64,000 nt of DNA from positions 433,533,529 through 433,597,528 of the forward strand of contig NC_058522.1 of the NCBI RefSeq assembly GCF_904849725.1. Reading direction: 5' to 3'. Below the pieces are notes generated by a model that did no database searches, had not been told where the DNA came from, and saw nothing but the letters and a program-made list of their open reading frames with translations. This document shows, piece after piece, positions 1 through 13,888 of the stretch. Position numbers and translations under genes: made by a program. Positions within the stretch are counted from its first letter, which is position 1, and each line of letters starts with the position of its first letter. The stretch comes from Hordeum vulgare subsp. vulgare. Lineage: Eukaryota; Streptophyta; Magnoliopsida; Poales; Poaceae.

Positions 1-378
1 ACAGGGAAAACATAACACTCAGAAAAATGTGAACCGATTTTTGTAAAATACTAGGGTGAATATTGGTATTATGAAAATTATTAGGTATTAGTTTTGAAGT
101 GTGAAAAATGGTGAAAAGTATTTTAACAGAGATTCTTAATATCTAAAACAAGGTTTCAAATAAATACACTATACAAAACCTTTTCCAATTTTTTCACAAG
201 TGGCATAATCAAATAGGTTGTATTATTACAAGATTTTAGGTGATGGAATATTTGGATTTGGTAAAATATTTATTTGTGTGGAATTTTTTAAAAACACAAT
301 AAAAAAAGAAAAGGGCTCTATTGCCCTAGGCCAAATCACCCACAGTTGGGTCGGCCCATAGCCAAAGCACCCCAGCCG
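1..378. other. Unassigned AT-rich sequence left of the solo LTR
   Basis: No coding or structural feature is recognised. The stretch is AT-rich with a short GC-richer segment near 310-380. Together with 2221-2862 it is the target into which the solo LTR inserted, so the two flanks should join into one older sequence. Confidence 0.4.
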
Positions 379-383
379 AGTCG

Positions 384-2215
384 TGTTGGAAATATGCCCT
401 AGAGGCAATAATAAATTAGTTATTATTATATTTCTTTGTTCATGATAATCGTTTATTATCCATGCTATAATTGTATTGATTGGAAACACAGTGCATGTGT
501 GGATACATAGACAAAACACTGTCCCTAGTAAGCCTCTAGTTGACTAGCTCGTTGATCAAAGATGGTCAAGGTTTCCTGACCATAGGAAAGTGTTGTCACT
601 TCATAACGGGATCACATCATTAGGTGAATCATGTGATGGACTAGACCCAAACTAATAGACGTAGCACGTTGATCGTGTCATCTTGTTGCTACTGTTTTCT
701 GTGTGTCAAGTATTTGTTCCTATGACCATGAGATCATATAACTCACTGACACTCGAGGAATGCTTTGTGTGTATCAAACGTTGCAACGTAACTGGGTGAC
801 AATAAAGATTCTCTACAGGTATCTCCGAAGGTGTTCGTTGAGTTAGTATGGATCAAGACTGGGATTTGTCCTCCATGTGACGGAGAGGTATCTCGAGGCC
901 CACTCGGTAATACAACATCACACACAAGCCTTGCAAGCAATGTGACTTAGTGTAAGTCACGGGATCTTGTATTATGGAACGAGTAAATAGAATTGCCGGT
1001 AAACGAGATTGAAATAGGTATGCGGATACCGACGATCGAATCTCGGGCAAGTAACATATCGAAGGACAAAGGGAATGACATACGGGATTATACGAATCCT
1101 TGGCACTGAGGTTCAATCGATAAAGATCTTCAGAATATGTAGGATCCAATATGGGCATCCAGGTCCCGCTATTGGATATTGACCGAGGAGTCCCTCAGGT
1201 CATGTCTACATAGTTCTCGAATCCGCAGGGTCTGCACACTTAAGGTTCGACGATGTTTTATGTGTATTTGAGTTATATGGTTGGTTACTGAATGTTGTTC
1301 GGAGTCCCGGATGGGATCACGGACGTCACGAGGGTTTCCGGAATGGTCCGGAGACGAATATTGAAATATAGGATGACCTCATTTGGTTACCGGAAAGTTT
1401 TCGGGCATTACCGGAAAAGTTTCGGGCTCATCGGTAGTGTACCGGGAGTGCCGGGAGGGGTGCCGGGGACCATCGAGAGGGGTGTCACGCCCCAAGGGGT
1501 CTCATGGGCTATGGAAAGAGATAAACTAGCCCCTAGTGGGCTGGAATAAGTTCCCACTAAGGCCCATAAGGTTTGAGAAGGAAAAAACACAAGGTGGAAA
1601 GAGTTTCCAAGTGGGAAGGTGGAATCCTACTCCAAGTAGGATTGGAGTAGGACTCCTCCACCTCCAATTTCGGCCAAACCTTGAGGGTTTGAGGCTGCCT
1701 CTTCCCTCTCCCTCCCTCCTATATATACTGGGGTATTAGGGCTGATTTGAGACAACTTTTGCCACGGCAGCCCGACCACATACCTCCACGGTTTTTCCTC
1801 TAGATCGCGTTTCTGCGGAGCTCGGGCGGAGCCCTGCTGAGATTAGATCACCACCAACCTCCGTAGCACCGTCACACTGCCGGAGAACTCATCTACCTCT
1901 CCGTCTCTCTTGCTGGATCAAGAAGGCCGAGATCATCGTCGAGCTGTACGTGTGCTGAACGCGGAGGTGTCGTCCGTTCGGCACTAGATCGGAGCGGATC
2001 GTGGGACGGATCGCGGGACGGTTCGTGGGACGGTTCGCGGGGCGGATCGAGGGACGTGAGGACGTTCCACTACATCAATCGCGTTTCTTAACGCTTCTGA
2101 TGTGCGATCTACAAGGGTACGTAGATCGGAAATCCCCTCTCGTAGATGGACATCACCATGATAGGTCTTCGTGCGCGTAGGAAAATTTTTGTTTCCCGTG
2201 CGACGTTCCCCAACA
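384..2215 (+). mobile_element. Solo LTR, Angela/WIS/BARE-type Ty1-copia
   Basis: The LTR starts TGTTGGAAATATGCCCTAGA and ends in CCAACA. It is about 1.83 kb, the usual size for this family, and is nearly colinear with the LTR at 62919. It is flanked by a perfect 5-bp target duplication, AGTCG, at 379-383 and 2216-2220. No polypurine tract, primer site or internal region is attached. A lone LTR with intact target duplication is the known product of LTR-LTR recombination within one element. A TATA-like stretch (TATATATA) near 1720 is the likely former U3 promoter. Confidence 0.93.
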
Positions 2216-2220
2216 AGTCG

Positions 2221-2862
2221 GGCATGCGCGTCGTGCCAGATTTGAACCTGGCGCATGGGCCCCAGACGTCAGGGAAAGGGAGAGATACGAGACAAGGCAT
2301 AAGCTTACGGGTGCGCCCCTATGTTAGGGTCATCGTCAACCTCTCTCCAAAGGACGGTGGGGCACACCGGCGACGCTAGGAGGCATAGCGAGGGTGACCG
2401 ATGACGGGAATGGAACCAGGGGAAGTCACCATTCGAATGGTGGTCGGAGGAGTCACCGGAGCGCGGGGAGTCATCGGCGACGAGCAACCTCAGTAGAGGA
2501 GCTTCGAGGGGAGTTCCTCATCGACGTCTAGAGCTGCAATCCGAGCGGGAGAGACTGGGAAAAGGTCCAGGGTGATGCGGTTCCAGATCGAGCGAAAGGG
2601 GAGGTGGAGGGGGCTCACATTAACTGGACGATGGCGGACCCAGCATGGCGGAGCTTTGTCGATCCCGAGCGTAGGGGCCTCGGGAGGGGGTTTGGCTGGT
2701 TCACGGGCTCGACTGGGTGAGGGTGAGATAGATCAGAGGGGTAGGGGGAGCTCGGGGAGGCCATTTGATAGGGGGGGCGATGGTGCGCCATGACCCCGTG
2801 CCCCGGCGGGGTTGCCGTCGTCCCTGGAGGCCACGGGAGAGGGTCAGGCTGGCTCGGGGGTG
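2221..2862. other. Unassigned GC-rich sequence between solo LTR and gypsy element
   Basis: The stretch is GC-rich with purine-rich runs and some open frames, none of which resembles a known protein. It is probably part of an older repeat but no family is recognised. Confidence 0.35.
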
Positions 2863-4408
2863 TGCTACGTCTCCAACATATCTATATTTTTTTATTGTTC
2901 CATGCTGATATATTATCTTTCTAGCATTTATTTACCAATTTATATTATTTTTTAGCACTAACCTATTGACCCAGTGTCGAGTGCTAGTTGTTATTTTCTC
3001 CATGTTTTTCTCTTTTTAGGTATTCCATACCAAACGAAGTCCAATTGATCTAAAACTTTTTGGCAATTTTTTCTGGACCAAAAGAAGAGCAACAAGCATT
3101 GGAGGAAGGCTGGAGGCCACAAGAGGGCCCCACAAGCTAACCCAGTGCGGCCTGGGGGCGTGCCCTGTTGTCTTGTGGGCTTCTTGAGTCCATCCCGAGT
3201 CTATTATGTGGCTTATAAATTCTCATATACCCTAGAAATCCCAGAAGCAGTCCCGAGACACTTTTCACGGTGCCGCTAGTCTTTGTTTCGACGGGAGGCC
3301 ATCTAGAGCTCTGTTCTGGCACCCTGTCAGAGGGGTCGATCACGAAGAGCCTCTTCATAAACCTTGCTTCCCTCACGATGATGTGTGACTAGTTCACCAC
3401 AAAACTACGAGTCCATAGCGAGTTCCTAGATGGTAATTTCTCTCTCTTGATCTTCAATACAATGATCATTTGCATCTTTGCTTGGATCCACATGATGTAA
3501 TCTCTTTTGTGCGGTGCGTTTGTTGGGATCCGATGAATTGTGCATTTATGTTCATATTATTCATGATAAATATTTGAGTCTCCTCTTAATACTTATATGA
3601 TTCTTATGTGCATGATTGTGATAGCTTTGTAATTCTCTCCGATCTATTGAAATAGTTTGCCCAACTGGACTGATATTTCTTCGATGAGAGAGGTGCGTTA
3701 TAGTAGGTTCAACCTCACGAATTTCTATATCTCATTGACAAAAGGGGACAAGATGCGTATTTGTGTAGCTTCTACCAAGGATAAAATGATGTGGTTTATT
3801 CATATTGCTTGAGTTTAGTTTGTCTACATCATGTCATTGTTATCCATGCATTACTCTATTTTACTTAATACTCTAGATGCAAGTTGCATAGCGGTCGATG
3901 AGTGTAGTAATAGTATTAGGTGCAGGCAGGAGTTGGCCTATTTGTTTATGGAAGTGATTCCTATATACACATGATCATTGTCGTGAATATCGCATAACTA
4001 TCCGTTTTTCTGTCAATTGCCCAATAGTAATTTGTTTACCCACTGTATGCTATTTTTCATGAGAGATGCCATTAGGGAAAACTATGCCCCGGGGTCTATT
4101 CACAACATATCTACAAAATCTTCAATACCTTGCTTCCATTTACTTGTTTTTATTTTATCTTGCTATCTACAATTACTACACACCTCACTCGCTTAAAGAT
4201 AACAAGTACAAGGGGATTGACAACCCTCTTGCCTGCGCTAGGTGCAAGTTGTTTGTTCTTTTGTGTGCAGCCACTAAAGACAGTTGTGGTTGATATTCCT
4301 ATTGGTTCAATAAACCTTGGTTTCATAACTGAGGGAAATACTTACTCACATTATGTTGCGATGCCCCGTTTCTCTCCAAAGAAAACCCAACTGAGATCAC
4401 AATTATCA
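2863..4408 (+). repeat. 5' LTR of old gypsy element
   Basis: Starts TGCTACGTCTCCAACATATC and ends ATTATCA. It has the layout of LTRs that normally begin TGATACGTCTCC. The conserved parts include the block near 3330 (AGAGGGGTCGATCACGAAGA) and the one ending in ACTGAGGGAAATACTTACTC near 4330. The length is about 1.55 kb. Confidence 0.82.
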
Positions 4409-4419
4409 GGAAGGATTTT

Positions 4420-4437
4420 TGGCGCCGTTGCCGGGGA
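4420..4437 (+). other. Primer binding site for tRNA-Asp(GTC)
   Basis: TGGCGCCGTTGCCGGGGA lies 11 bases after the LTR end. It is the exact reverse complement of the 3' end of plant tRNA-Asp(GTC) including CCA, and so marks the site where minus-strand synthesis was primed. Confidence 0.88.
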
Positions 4438-7400
4438 ATATCATCACCAACTACCAAGTAACTCCACACAAATTTTCATTCACTTGTTCTCCTTTTTATT
4501 TGCCGGTATATTTAGTTTGTCTCATAAAAAATAAAAATACAAAAATATTTACCTTTGCTTGATTAGCTTGTCACTAGTTTGCATCTTTGCTCTCTAGTTT
4601 ACTTGCCTAGCTATGCTATCTTTATCTTTGTCACACCAAAACACAAAGTAAAATGCAAAAATTAAGATAAACGGATCCTCATACACTAGCTAATATTTTT
4701 AAAAGACCCATTTATGTTGAAACAATTACTAGTGAGAGTGCACTAGATTATCTTTATGAGGTCTTGCTTCAAAATCATGAATCCAAAAATTGTGAAATTT
4801 ATAAAGTGATTCATTATAGTTCCTTGAACAAAAAGCATGATTGCTATATTGCTGAATTTGAATATGGTCCTACATGTAATCATTATGAGAGAGGCAAGTA
4901 TGGTCATAGAAATTTTCATGTTACTCACTTACCTCTCTTGATATTCAAATTGTTAATGCTTCACTCTTCCTACTTGCTTATGACAGACACTTATTGTCTT
5001 GATAAATTGTTTGCTTATAAAATGCCTAAGAATAGAAGTATGTTATACTTAAATGTTCTTGTCTCATGTTTTATGATACTCTCTTTGTGATTCAATTCTT
5101 GTCTTTTATGTGAGCATCATTGAAATTTCAAGCATGTCTTAATGGCTATAAAAAAGAGTTTGTTGGGAGACAACCCAATAGTTATCATTTATTTCTATTT
5201 GTTTGTGATAACATTATTATTGCCTCTATAATGATTGTGTTTTTATGTTTTAATTAGTGTTTGTGCCATGTAAAGCCTTTGGGATGATTTTTATGATGAG
5301 TAGAATTGATACGGTGCAAAAACAAAAACTTTGACTTCTAGTGCAGAATTTCTCTGATTTTACTGGAACGTCTTTTTAAGCTAAATGTTTTACACAGTAT
5401 TCCTAAACAAATTTTTCAGGAGTTCCTAATTTTTAGAATTTTTTGAGTTATAGAAGTATAGGTTCATTATAGATTACTACATATTGTTTTGTTTCAGTTA
5501 GATTCTGTTTTTTGCGTGCATAGTTTGCTTGTTTTGATGATGTTATAGATTGTATTGGGGGGTATAAGCCATGGAGAAGTTATAATACAGTACCTTATGC
5601 TAAAATAAAATAAGAGTCAACTTATAGCTGCACCTGAAAGTATTTGATATGTTGCTTGTACTAACGGATCTCACGAAGTTTTGTTGAGTTTTATGTGATT
5701 GAAGTTTTCAAGTTTTGGGTATTATCCCGATGGACAAAGGAATGAGGAGCAACAAAAGCCTAAGATTGGGGATTACCAAGGCACCCTAAGTTAATATTCT
5801 AGGAATAATCAAGCGTCTAAGCTTGCAGATGCCCCGGAAGGCATCACCTCTTTTCGTCGCAATCCATCAGTATGTTACTTGGAGCTACATTTTTATTCAT
5901 CACATGATATGAGTTTTGCTTGGAGGGTCATTTTCTTTTGTTTGTTTTTACTTTTAGTTTGCCACAATCGTAGTTTGCTGGACACACCTATTTGAGAGAG
6001 ATAACACATCATCACAATTTGTTAGAATACTCTATGTGCTTCACTTATATCTTTTGAGCTTAGTAGTTGCTCTAGTAATTCACATATATCTTTTTTAGCA
6101 TGGTGGCGTGTAGATTTTATAGAAACATTATGCTTTCGTTCTTCACTTATATTTGTTTGAGATTTATATAAATAGTGATGGTAATTTCCATGGGTCATAA
6201 GACTAGATCAAAAAAATGGGTGTTCAATGAATGATAGTTAAAACCATCATGTAGCACATATAGAGAAATTATGGGTTAATGATATTGATGTGGTGATATG
6301 AAAAAGGTGTGAGTGCGTTATAATCAATTCAGAGAGGTGTCGATATGAAGAGATGTTAAACTTCTTGTTCATCTAAAAATTAAAAGGGCATGGTGATGAT
6401 GTGTGAGCATTTCTATTCCTCGTTGAAATCCTAGTGTTGTTTTGAGTCGGAGTCGCGCGATGGTTCATTCATACCAACCCTCTCCCTCGGGGCATGCGAG
6501 TAGTACTTTGATTTGTGATAAAATTAATAGAATTTTTCAATAAGTACATGAGTTCTTCGTGACTAATTTTTCAATAAGGACATGAGTTCTTCGTGACTAG
6601 TTTGTTCATCATTATAATGCCTTGCATGATTATATAGAGGTGACATAGTATTTGTGGCAAAAGCCAGCGTTCATCATATTTTTGATACATGTCATGCTAG
6701 ATCTTTGCACATCCTGATACACTGCCAGAGGCATTCAAACAGAGTCATATTGTCCTATCAGTTTGCATATTGAGTTGTAAGTAAATAAAAGTGTGATGAT
6801 CATCATTATTAGAGCACTGTCCCAGTGAGAAAATAAAAATTGGGGAGGCCAAATGAGCCCACCATAGTAATAATTAAAAAAAATGAATGAGAGAAAAGAT
6901 AGAATGGACTTTGCTACTATCCTTTACCACACTTGTGCCTCAAAGTGACACCTTGTTCTTCATATAGAGAGTCTCATGATATATCATTCATATGCTAGTG
7001 GGAATCACTTTTCCATAAACTTGGCTTGTATATTTTGATGATGGGCTTCCTCAAATGCCCGAGGTCTTCATGAGCAAGCAAGTTGGATGCACACCCCACT
7101 TAGCTTCAGTGGAGCTTTCATACACTTATAGCTCTAGTGCATCATTTGCATGGTAATCCCTACTCCTTGCATCGATATCTATCAACGGGCATCTCCATAG
7201 CCCGTTTGTACGCCTAGTTGATGTGAGACTATCTTATTCAATTGTTACCCCTTTGAAACCTACCATCATATTATATTCCACCTATATGCTATGTCCATTG
7301 GTTCACGCTCATGTATTGCATGAAGAATGAAAAGTTGATGCATATTGAAAAAGTATGATCCAATTGTCTCACTTGGACACCATGGTGCTTGACATTGGTA

Positions 7401-7659
7401 TTAATATGGTGAAGATGGAGCTATGGCTTGCTAATGTAATAAGATGAATGGGGTAAAACAATCTTTGAGTATCGTATACTTTGAAAGATTAATAATTTTG
7501 TTGCTTATACCTATAAGTATTGTTGTGTTAATATTTGTCAATTCATCGTTTCTCAATAAGCATACATGCATAAGGTTACATCATGGATAGCATCTCACAT
7601 AAAAAACTCTGTTTTTATCATTTACCTACTCGAGGACGAGCGGGAATTAAGCTCGGGGA
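4438..7659 (+). other. Internal region of old gypsy element, no usable coding sequence
   Basis: The longest open frame (4764-5090, 108 codons) shows no reverse transcriptase, integrase, protease or zinc-knuckle motif. The motif TTGTTGGGAGACAACCCAAT near 5160 and the downstream blocks match the 3' noncoding part of the element at 57062. The region is AT-rich and ends in the stretch GCTCGGGGA just before 7660. It is best read as the noncoding and decayed internal part of a non-autonomous element. Confidence 0.65.
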
Positions 7660-9104
7660 TGCTTACGTCTCTAGCGTATTTATAATATTTGATTATTCCA
7701 TGTTGATATATTATCATTCTAGAATACTTTTGGGTGTTTATTTACCAAATTATATTAGTTTTGAGCACTAACCTATTGACCCACTGCCTAGTGCCAGTTG
7801 TTGTTTTCTGCATGTTTTTCACTTTTTGGGTTTTCCATACCAAACGAAGTACTGACCTAAAACTTTTTGGTGATTTTTCTAGACCAGAACAAGAGCAACA
7901 AGCATCAGAGGAAGGCTGGGGGCCACACGAGGGCCCCACAAGCCAACCCAACACGGCCTAGGTTGGGGCTTGTTGGCTTATGGGCCCCTCGAGGCCCTCC
8001 CAACTCCATTCTCTAGCTTATAAATTCTCATATACCCTAGAAACCATAGCAGTCCTGAAACACTTTCTACGCTCCGCAAGTATTTGTTCCGACGGGAGGC
8101 CATCTGGAGCTGTGTTCCGGCACCCTGCCTGAGGTGGATCGATCACGGAGGGCCTCTTCATCAACCTTGTTGCCCTCACGATGATGTGTGAGTAGTTCAC
8201 CACACACCTACGGGTTCATAGCAAATACCTAGATGGCAATCTCTCTCTCTCTCTCTTGATCTTCAATACATCGATCATTGCGTCTTCTCTTTGATCCGCA
8301 TGCTGTAATTCGCTTTGTGTGGTGCGTTTGTTGGGATCCGATGAATTGTGGGTTTATGTTCATATTATTCATGATAAATATTTGAGTCTCCTCTCAATAC
8401 TTATATGATTCTTATGTGCATGATTATGATAGCTTCGTAATTCTCTCCGATCTATTGAAATAGTTTGGCCAATTAGATTGATATTTCTTTGGTGAGAGAG
8501 GTGTGTTGTAGTGAGTTCAATCTCGTGAATTTCTATATCCCAGTGATAGAAGGGGACAAGATGTGTCTTTGTGTTGTTGCTACCATGGATAAAATGATGT
8601 GGTTTATTCATATTATCCATGCATTACTCTGTTTTACTTAATACTCTAGATGCATGTTGCATAGCGGTCGATGAGTGGAGTAATAGTAATAGGTGCAGGC
8701 AGGGCTCTTTTCTGTCAATTGTCCAACAGTAATTTGTTTACCCACTGTATGCTATTTTTCATGAGAGATGCCACTAGGGAAAACTATACCCCCAGGGTCT
8801 ATTCGCAACATATCTACAAAACCTTCAATACCTTGCTGTCATTTACTTGTTTTTATTTTATCTTTCTATCTACAATTATCTACACACCTCACTCGCTTAC
8901 AAATAACAAATACAAGGGGATTGACAACCCTCTTGCCCACGTTGGGTGCAAGTCGTTTGTTTTTGTGTGCAGCCGTTGTAGACGGTTGTGGTTGATATTT
9001 CTATTGGTTCGATAAACTTTGGTTTCATAACTGAGGGAAATACTTACCGTGCTGCGATAACCCGTTTCTCTTGACGGAAAATCCAACACATAACACAAGT
9101 ATCA
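7660..9104 (+). repeat. 3' LTR of old gypsy element, with internal deletions
   Basis: Starts TGCTTACGTCTCTAGCG and ends AAGTATCA, colinear with 2863-4408. Relative to that copy it lacks about 35-40 bp near 8614 and about 80 bp near 8705, both at short shared motifs. This explains its 1445-bp length against 1546 bp. Confidence 0.82.
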
Positions 9105-12100
9105 TGATGCACGTGGTGATGGTCTACGACCGAGGGGAGAGAAGAGAGCGACTGAGGGTGCGCGTGTGCGAGCTTGCGCATTGGCCGGCTCGGGCGACTA
9201 TGGGCGCGCGCTATAGAGGGGGAGAGATAGGGGAGATGTGGCTCCCGATACAGTGGCATGTCGCGGACCCTAAGGCACCTCCCATAGGAAAATAAATTTT
9301 GCCCCTATTTTCCTATGGGCCCTATTTTCCTATTTTTCTATTTGAGAAAAATTCCTAAGACGCGGATGGAATGACGGATTTGAGAAAATACAGAGCATTT
9401 GTTGCCTTAGAAAATGGTCTCTTTTCATTGGGCAAATGGAATGACGGATGGACGACGATGCATAACTGCATTTGCCGTTGCCCTCCTCCCATCACCTTTA
9501 TACATTACTACTACTGCATGATCACCATCCAAAGGCGCGGTCCGATTTAAATAGAAGTCACGCGCATCTCGTAGCCTAAAAATGCATCGCAAGCTTTAGA
9601 GGGCGTCCTTTTCCTTATTTATTTACGTTTTCGCTCGTTCAGTGTGTGAGTAGTCATCGTGCAACGACCTGCGACGGAGGAAATCGCTGTACCATACACC
9701 AGGATGTGATCTGCCATTTTCCAGGCGTAAACAAGGTGGCACTGTGCCGAACCGGCCGGGGTAAAGGCAAGGAAAACGAAAAGGAAACTTATTGCAGGTA
9801 ATGGCGTGGTCCTGAATAAACAAGTGAGCACCGAACTCACTAATTAGTAAGCATGGTGAAGGCTGCGAGGCACGGGGAAATAAGAGCAATACGGCAAACT
9901 GAGAGTGACAAGCCCACGACAGGCCTCTTGTAGATGCCCTTGGAGATCGATCGAATTGGAGCGTGATATCAAAGATAGGGAGATTTCTCACCGGTTTTCT
10001 TCTCGTTTTTCTTTCTCTCTCTTTCCGTTAAGACGATCTGCATCAGCTCAGCTTGCTTCTAACAAAATTATCCGGTAGACGAGACTCTTCCTTGGCCAAG
10101 AAGAAACGCCGATATGGTTTGGCGTGTGAAGAAAGCCGAAGAACCATATACTATGCAGTGTATACACATCAGTACATGGCCATGAATCTTCCATTTTTTT
10201 TTGTATGTATGTATTAGCCGACGCACCCGTAGTAGTGTATGCTTCGGCTTATGCCTTCGGTTCGGTACAAAGGTGGTAGGTAGCTGAAGCCGAACCACGA
10301 ACATGCACACATAAGCCAGTGGCAGTAGGTGAAGTCATACGTGTAGTGTAGGACTTCTTAGACAAACGCTGATCTCTAGGATCGCTTTCCATTCTTTGGT
10401 TAGCATTTTCATTTGTCAGAGGATCTGTATCTAGGTTGAGCAACAGCTCGAAAGGGATTGTCCGCATTTGTCCTTGCTCTGTATTTTCTGTTCATCAAAA
10501 ATTGGAAAAAAGATTGAGAAGCGGTGTACTCCTAACTGCCCCGTAGAAAACAAGATAAACCAAAATGCTGAATACTTCCTTGATTTATCTGTATCCGTCT
10601 ATACGTCTCTAGGTACAAAAAATTACAAATTTGTCTCTAGAGAAAACAAACTATTAGAATCATGCCCTTGTGTACCAGAAACATTAATTAGACTGCATAA
10701 CTGTCATTACCATATGTTGCTTCTTTCAAGAAGCGCTTAGATTATATATACACACAAGCCAAATGGGTAGTTGGACAGCATACGCATCAACCACACGCGA
10801 GCAAGCATACTCCTCCATAGTCCATCCCTGTCCCGTAATATCACTACCAATGGTTTTATTAGGACAAAAAAGGACAGTGTTTCATCAAGCTAGTTGAAGG
10901 CCGATATCTGAATCTCCATCTGAAAAGATTGTTACTGCTGACCCTTGCATGTCATGTCAAGCTAGGTCATCTATCAGGCTAGTTAGAAAGCAAGAACTCC
11001 TATTAGAAGTCACCTAGCGAGGGTTTTGTACTCCTGTTGTCTTACTGCCCAGCTAAATTGTACTGGCAAGTAACAACCATTTACCGAGAATCTGAAGAGT
11101 GATATAGATGATTTATTTCGTTTTCAGCATACTTAGGCCCTGCTTGGGTTGGGAGTAATTTTTGCCTGCTCTCCGATATTTAGCTCAAGCTTTAACCAGA
11201 TACCGGAAAGCACAGAAAAATTGCAGTCAATACAGGGCGGGGTCTATGATAGTTCGACAGTGTAATCTTATGAGGGAGATGGATTGAAAGGGAAACACCA
11301 CCAGCTTGATTTTCGTTATGACCTCCTGTGACCAAGACAGCCCCCGTGATTTTGAGATGCTAGCCTTTGATTTGTTGCTGTCAAAGCCTGGTTAATTAGC
11401 ACCAACGGTCAGCATCTTCTACCTGCACCCCCTCCCACTTGCAGGAATAGGAGAAGATAGTGCACAAAAGATTAGTTCCTTTACATACGAATGCTAGCTA
11501 GAGAGAAATGATCATGGCAGCACAATGCCTTGGGGATAAGAGAGAAATAAGTTGGTAGAAAAGAATTTCATGAATCCAGCTGGGTTTATGGGCATCCATC
11601 CTGCGTTCGAGTACTTATGCACTTCATAAAATTCTGACAAGAATGTTCAGTACTAAAGCATGTTAGTACTTTAGTTATTCACCTCATAGGGTATATGCCA
11701 AGTTTATGAGTTCATTCACCTCATATACACAAAAGCCAAGTGAAAACGAAAAAACGCCTGCACTCTATATCAATCAAAAACACATCTGGTCTACAACCTT
11801 TGGCGCGAGTGAGTTAACACCAAACACTTTTCTAAAAAACTGTTCTTTTTCAGCACACCATTAGTGCCAAACATCTTTTGGCTTAATGCTGTGATATGCA
11901 AATTGTTGGCGCGTGAGTGGCAGAATCTGGTGCTTTTCTCCCTCCCTCTGTTCACCTTTACTCGGGCAAGGGAAAGATAAGTGCGTGTCTGCTTTGGGCA
12001 TTCCTACACCATCCCACCACGATCATGGTAGCGGTAGCGCGACGATCGATCGATCATGAGAGCCTGCCTTTGCCCCCCACGATGGAGGTCTGTCGCTCTC

Positions 12101-13888
12101 TCCCTTTTTTGTCTTTCCTTCTGAAGATCGCCATCCATACGGTATGTTTTTCTTGGGAGGCAACACCGGTCAAAGCCATCCAGTGACGAAGCACAGGGGC
12201 GGTTGCAAAAGCAGTTCGTTGCTGAATCATCCGAGGCGATAAAATATGATGATCCGTTTTAACTCGTCCTAAAGCAAGCTCCCCAATGTGTTGATCCACG
12301 GCCGTTTCCAATCGGATTTTAAAGTAATAAATGTTACTAGTACGTTTTAAAAGCAAAATATTGGTCCGGCGTGCGCCGGCCGTGTGCTACGATTGGTTGA
12401 TCTACAGCGGCAGCAGAAGAAGATGGGAACAAGGCGTGATCAGATGAACCAAGACGAGCGCCACACACGACCAAAAAGACAGTACTCCGTAGTACTCGCC
12501 AACAGCAGCGGAAACCTGTGATGGCATCGGAGCAGCAGCCACAGGCCGGCGACACATCGCCTGAGCAAGCGTTTCCATCCCCGGCATGCGCCACAGCAGG
12601 CAGACACGTTGCGGTCATGGGAGCACCGAGCAGGGCGTCTCACGACATACATGTGACCTGCTGTGGTCACGTTGCGTCGGCGCTTGATAATCAGCTTCGC
12701 TGGTGGTGCGATCACGATCCGAACGCGACTTGGGCGGCGGGCGATCGGTTCGTCTGCCCGGCAGCGAACGGCCCTCTCCCTCGGAACGATGTAAACTATG
12801 CTGCCACGAATGACGAATTGAAGGTTCACCAACCAACCGCAGCGATTCGTCTAGCTGCTTCAACCCTGCATCAGTTGATCTTTGATGCCTTCTAACCAGT
12901 GAGATTCATAGGTCACTTTCGTTCTTCTCAAATGCAATGGGGAAAAAAATGCAATATGCATAAAAACAATGTTTCGGCACCTGTAACGATGGAAATGTCA
13001 GAGAGAGAGAGAGAAAAAAAAAATCAAACCTTGGTCGTCACTACTTGTGAGAGAAGGAAACAGTACGACCACCAACCTCAAATTGATGATAGAACAAACA
13101 ATCTTTGCGGTAACATTGTAGTAATAACATATTCACGAGTATTTGGACAAGATAACGTCAGATTCTGGAGGCTCAAAGCAGAGGAGAACGCAAGTGCACA
13201 GACGCTTGCTCAGGCGATGATGCCAATCAATAACGGTCATAAAGTTGACGCAAATAAAAAGATCTTCATGTATTGATGTATATATAGATGAATAATTGCA
13301 AGTAAATTCATTCGAGTGAAAGAAAACATTCCAAATGTAGTAGAGTAATATAGAGTGGAGTTTAAATACGAGAGCGATTCAGTGTACTAGGTAAAGAAAA
13401 CTCAAAACCAAGAGCCGCTTATAACAAGGCGGGAAGGGAATACTCTACTCTTTTAAAATACAAAACAAAACCCAATTTTCTGGTCTTACCCTTTTGGCAC
13501 ATCACTGATGGTGCGCTAGCATATCATGCAGCCACCATAAATTGGCAAACCAGATTGATGGTAACTCTCCACCAGTAGGTATTGACGGAACGCTAATGGA
13601 TGTTATTCCTCCTCAAATTACATTATGGTGAGCTGACATTGCAGTCGCAAAAAAGTACCCAGCGGTGGTTCTCCTGTCCCTAGCCAACTTCTAACGCTCG
13701 ACGGAACAGGGGTCATGAAACCAACTACAAGGCAGAGTACGAGAAGAAACGGATGGATCATATGCAGATACAAGATACGCAACAAAACCCCAAAATTTTA
13801 GCTGTTTGAAATGAAAGAACAAAACTAGCACGAAACAAAACTGTTGGTACTGTGCACACCTGAGCTGTAACACCAGCAACAATGTTTA
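9105..13888. other. Low-copy intergenic sequence, nothing recognised
   Basis: No gene, RNA or complete transposon could be supported. There is a 13-bp inverted repeat (CCCATAGGAAAAT) at 9278-9319, a short GA tract near 12999-13015, and a Tourist-like start (TTAGGCCCTGCTTGGGTTG) near 11137 whose other end was not found. Several open frames of 60-130 codons on both strands around 12340-12900 overlap each other and match nothing known. Confidence 0.4.

Larger units (their letters stand above)
2863..9104 (+). mobile_element. Old non-autonomous gypsy LTR retrotransposon (Sabrina-like)
   Basis: Two LTRs in the same direction (2863-4408 and 7660-9104) enclose a 3.25-kb internal region. A tRNA-Asp primer binding site lies just after the left LTR, and a short purine-rich stretch (GCTCGGGGA) lies just before the right one. 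The internal 3' half is recognisably related to that of the element at 57062, sharing the block around 5160 that matches 60950, the one around 5750 that matches 61500 and the one around 6700 that matches 62590. No gag, protease or reverse transcriptase can be read. The LTRs differ by many substitutions and deletions, so the insertion is old. Flanking pentamers (GGGTG and TGATG) do not make a convincing target duplication. Confidence 0.82.

Noticed and set aside
4764..5090. 108-codon open frame inside the old gypsy element as a gene
   Set aside because: No domain motif; the element is decayed, and this part is treated as internal transposon sequence.
2858..9109. GGGTG/TGATG as target duplication of the old gypsy element
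   Set aside because: Only three of five bases agree, which is not distinguishable from chance.
12337..12895. Several overlapping open frames on both strands
   Set aside because: No homology recognised, frames compete with one another, and GC-rich sequence makes chance frames likely.
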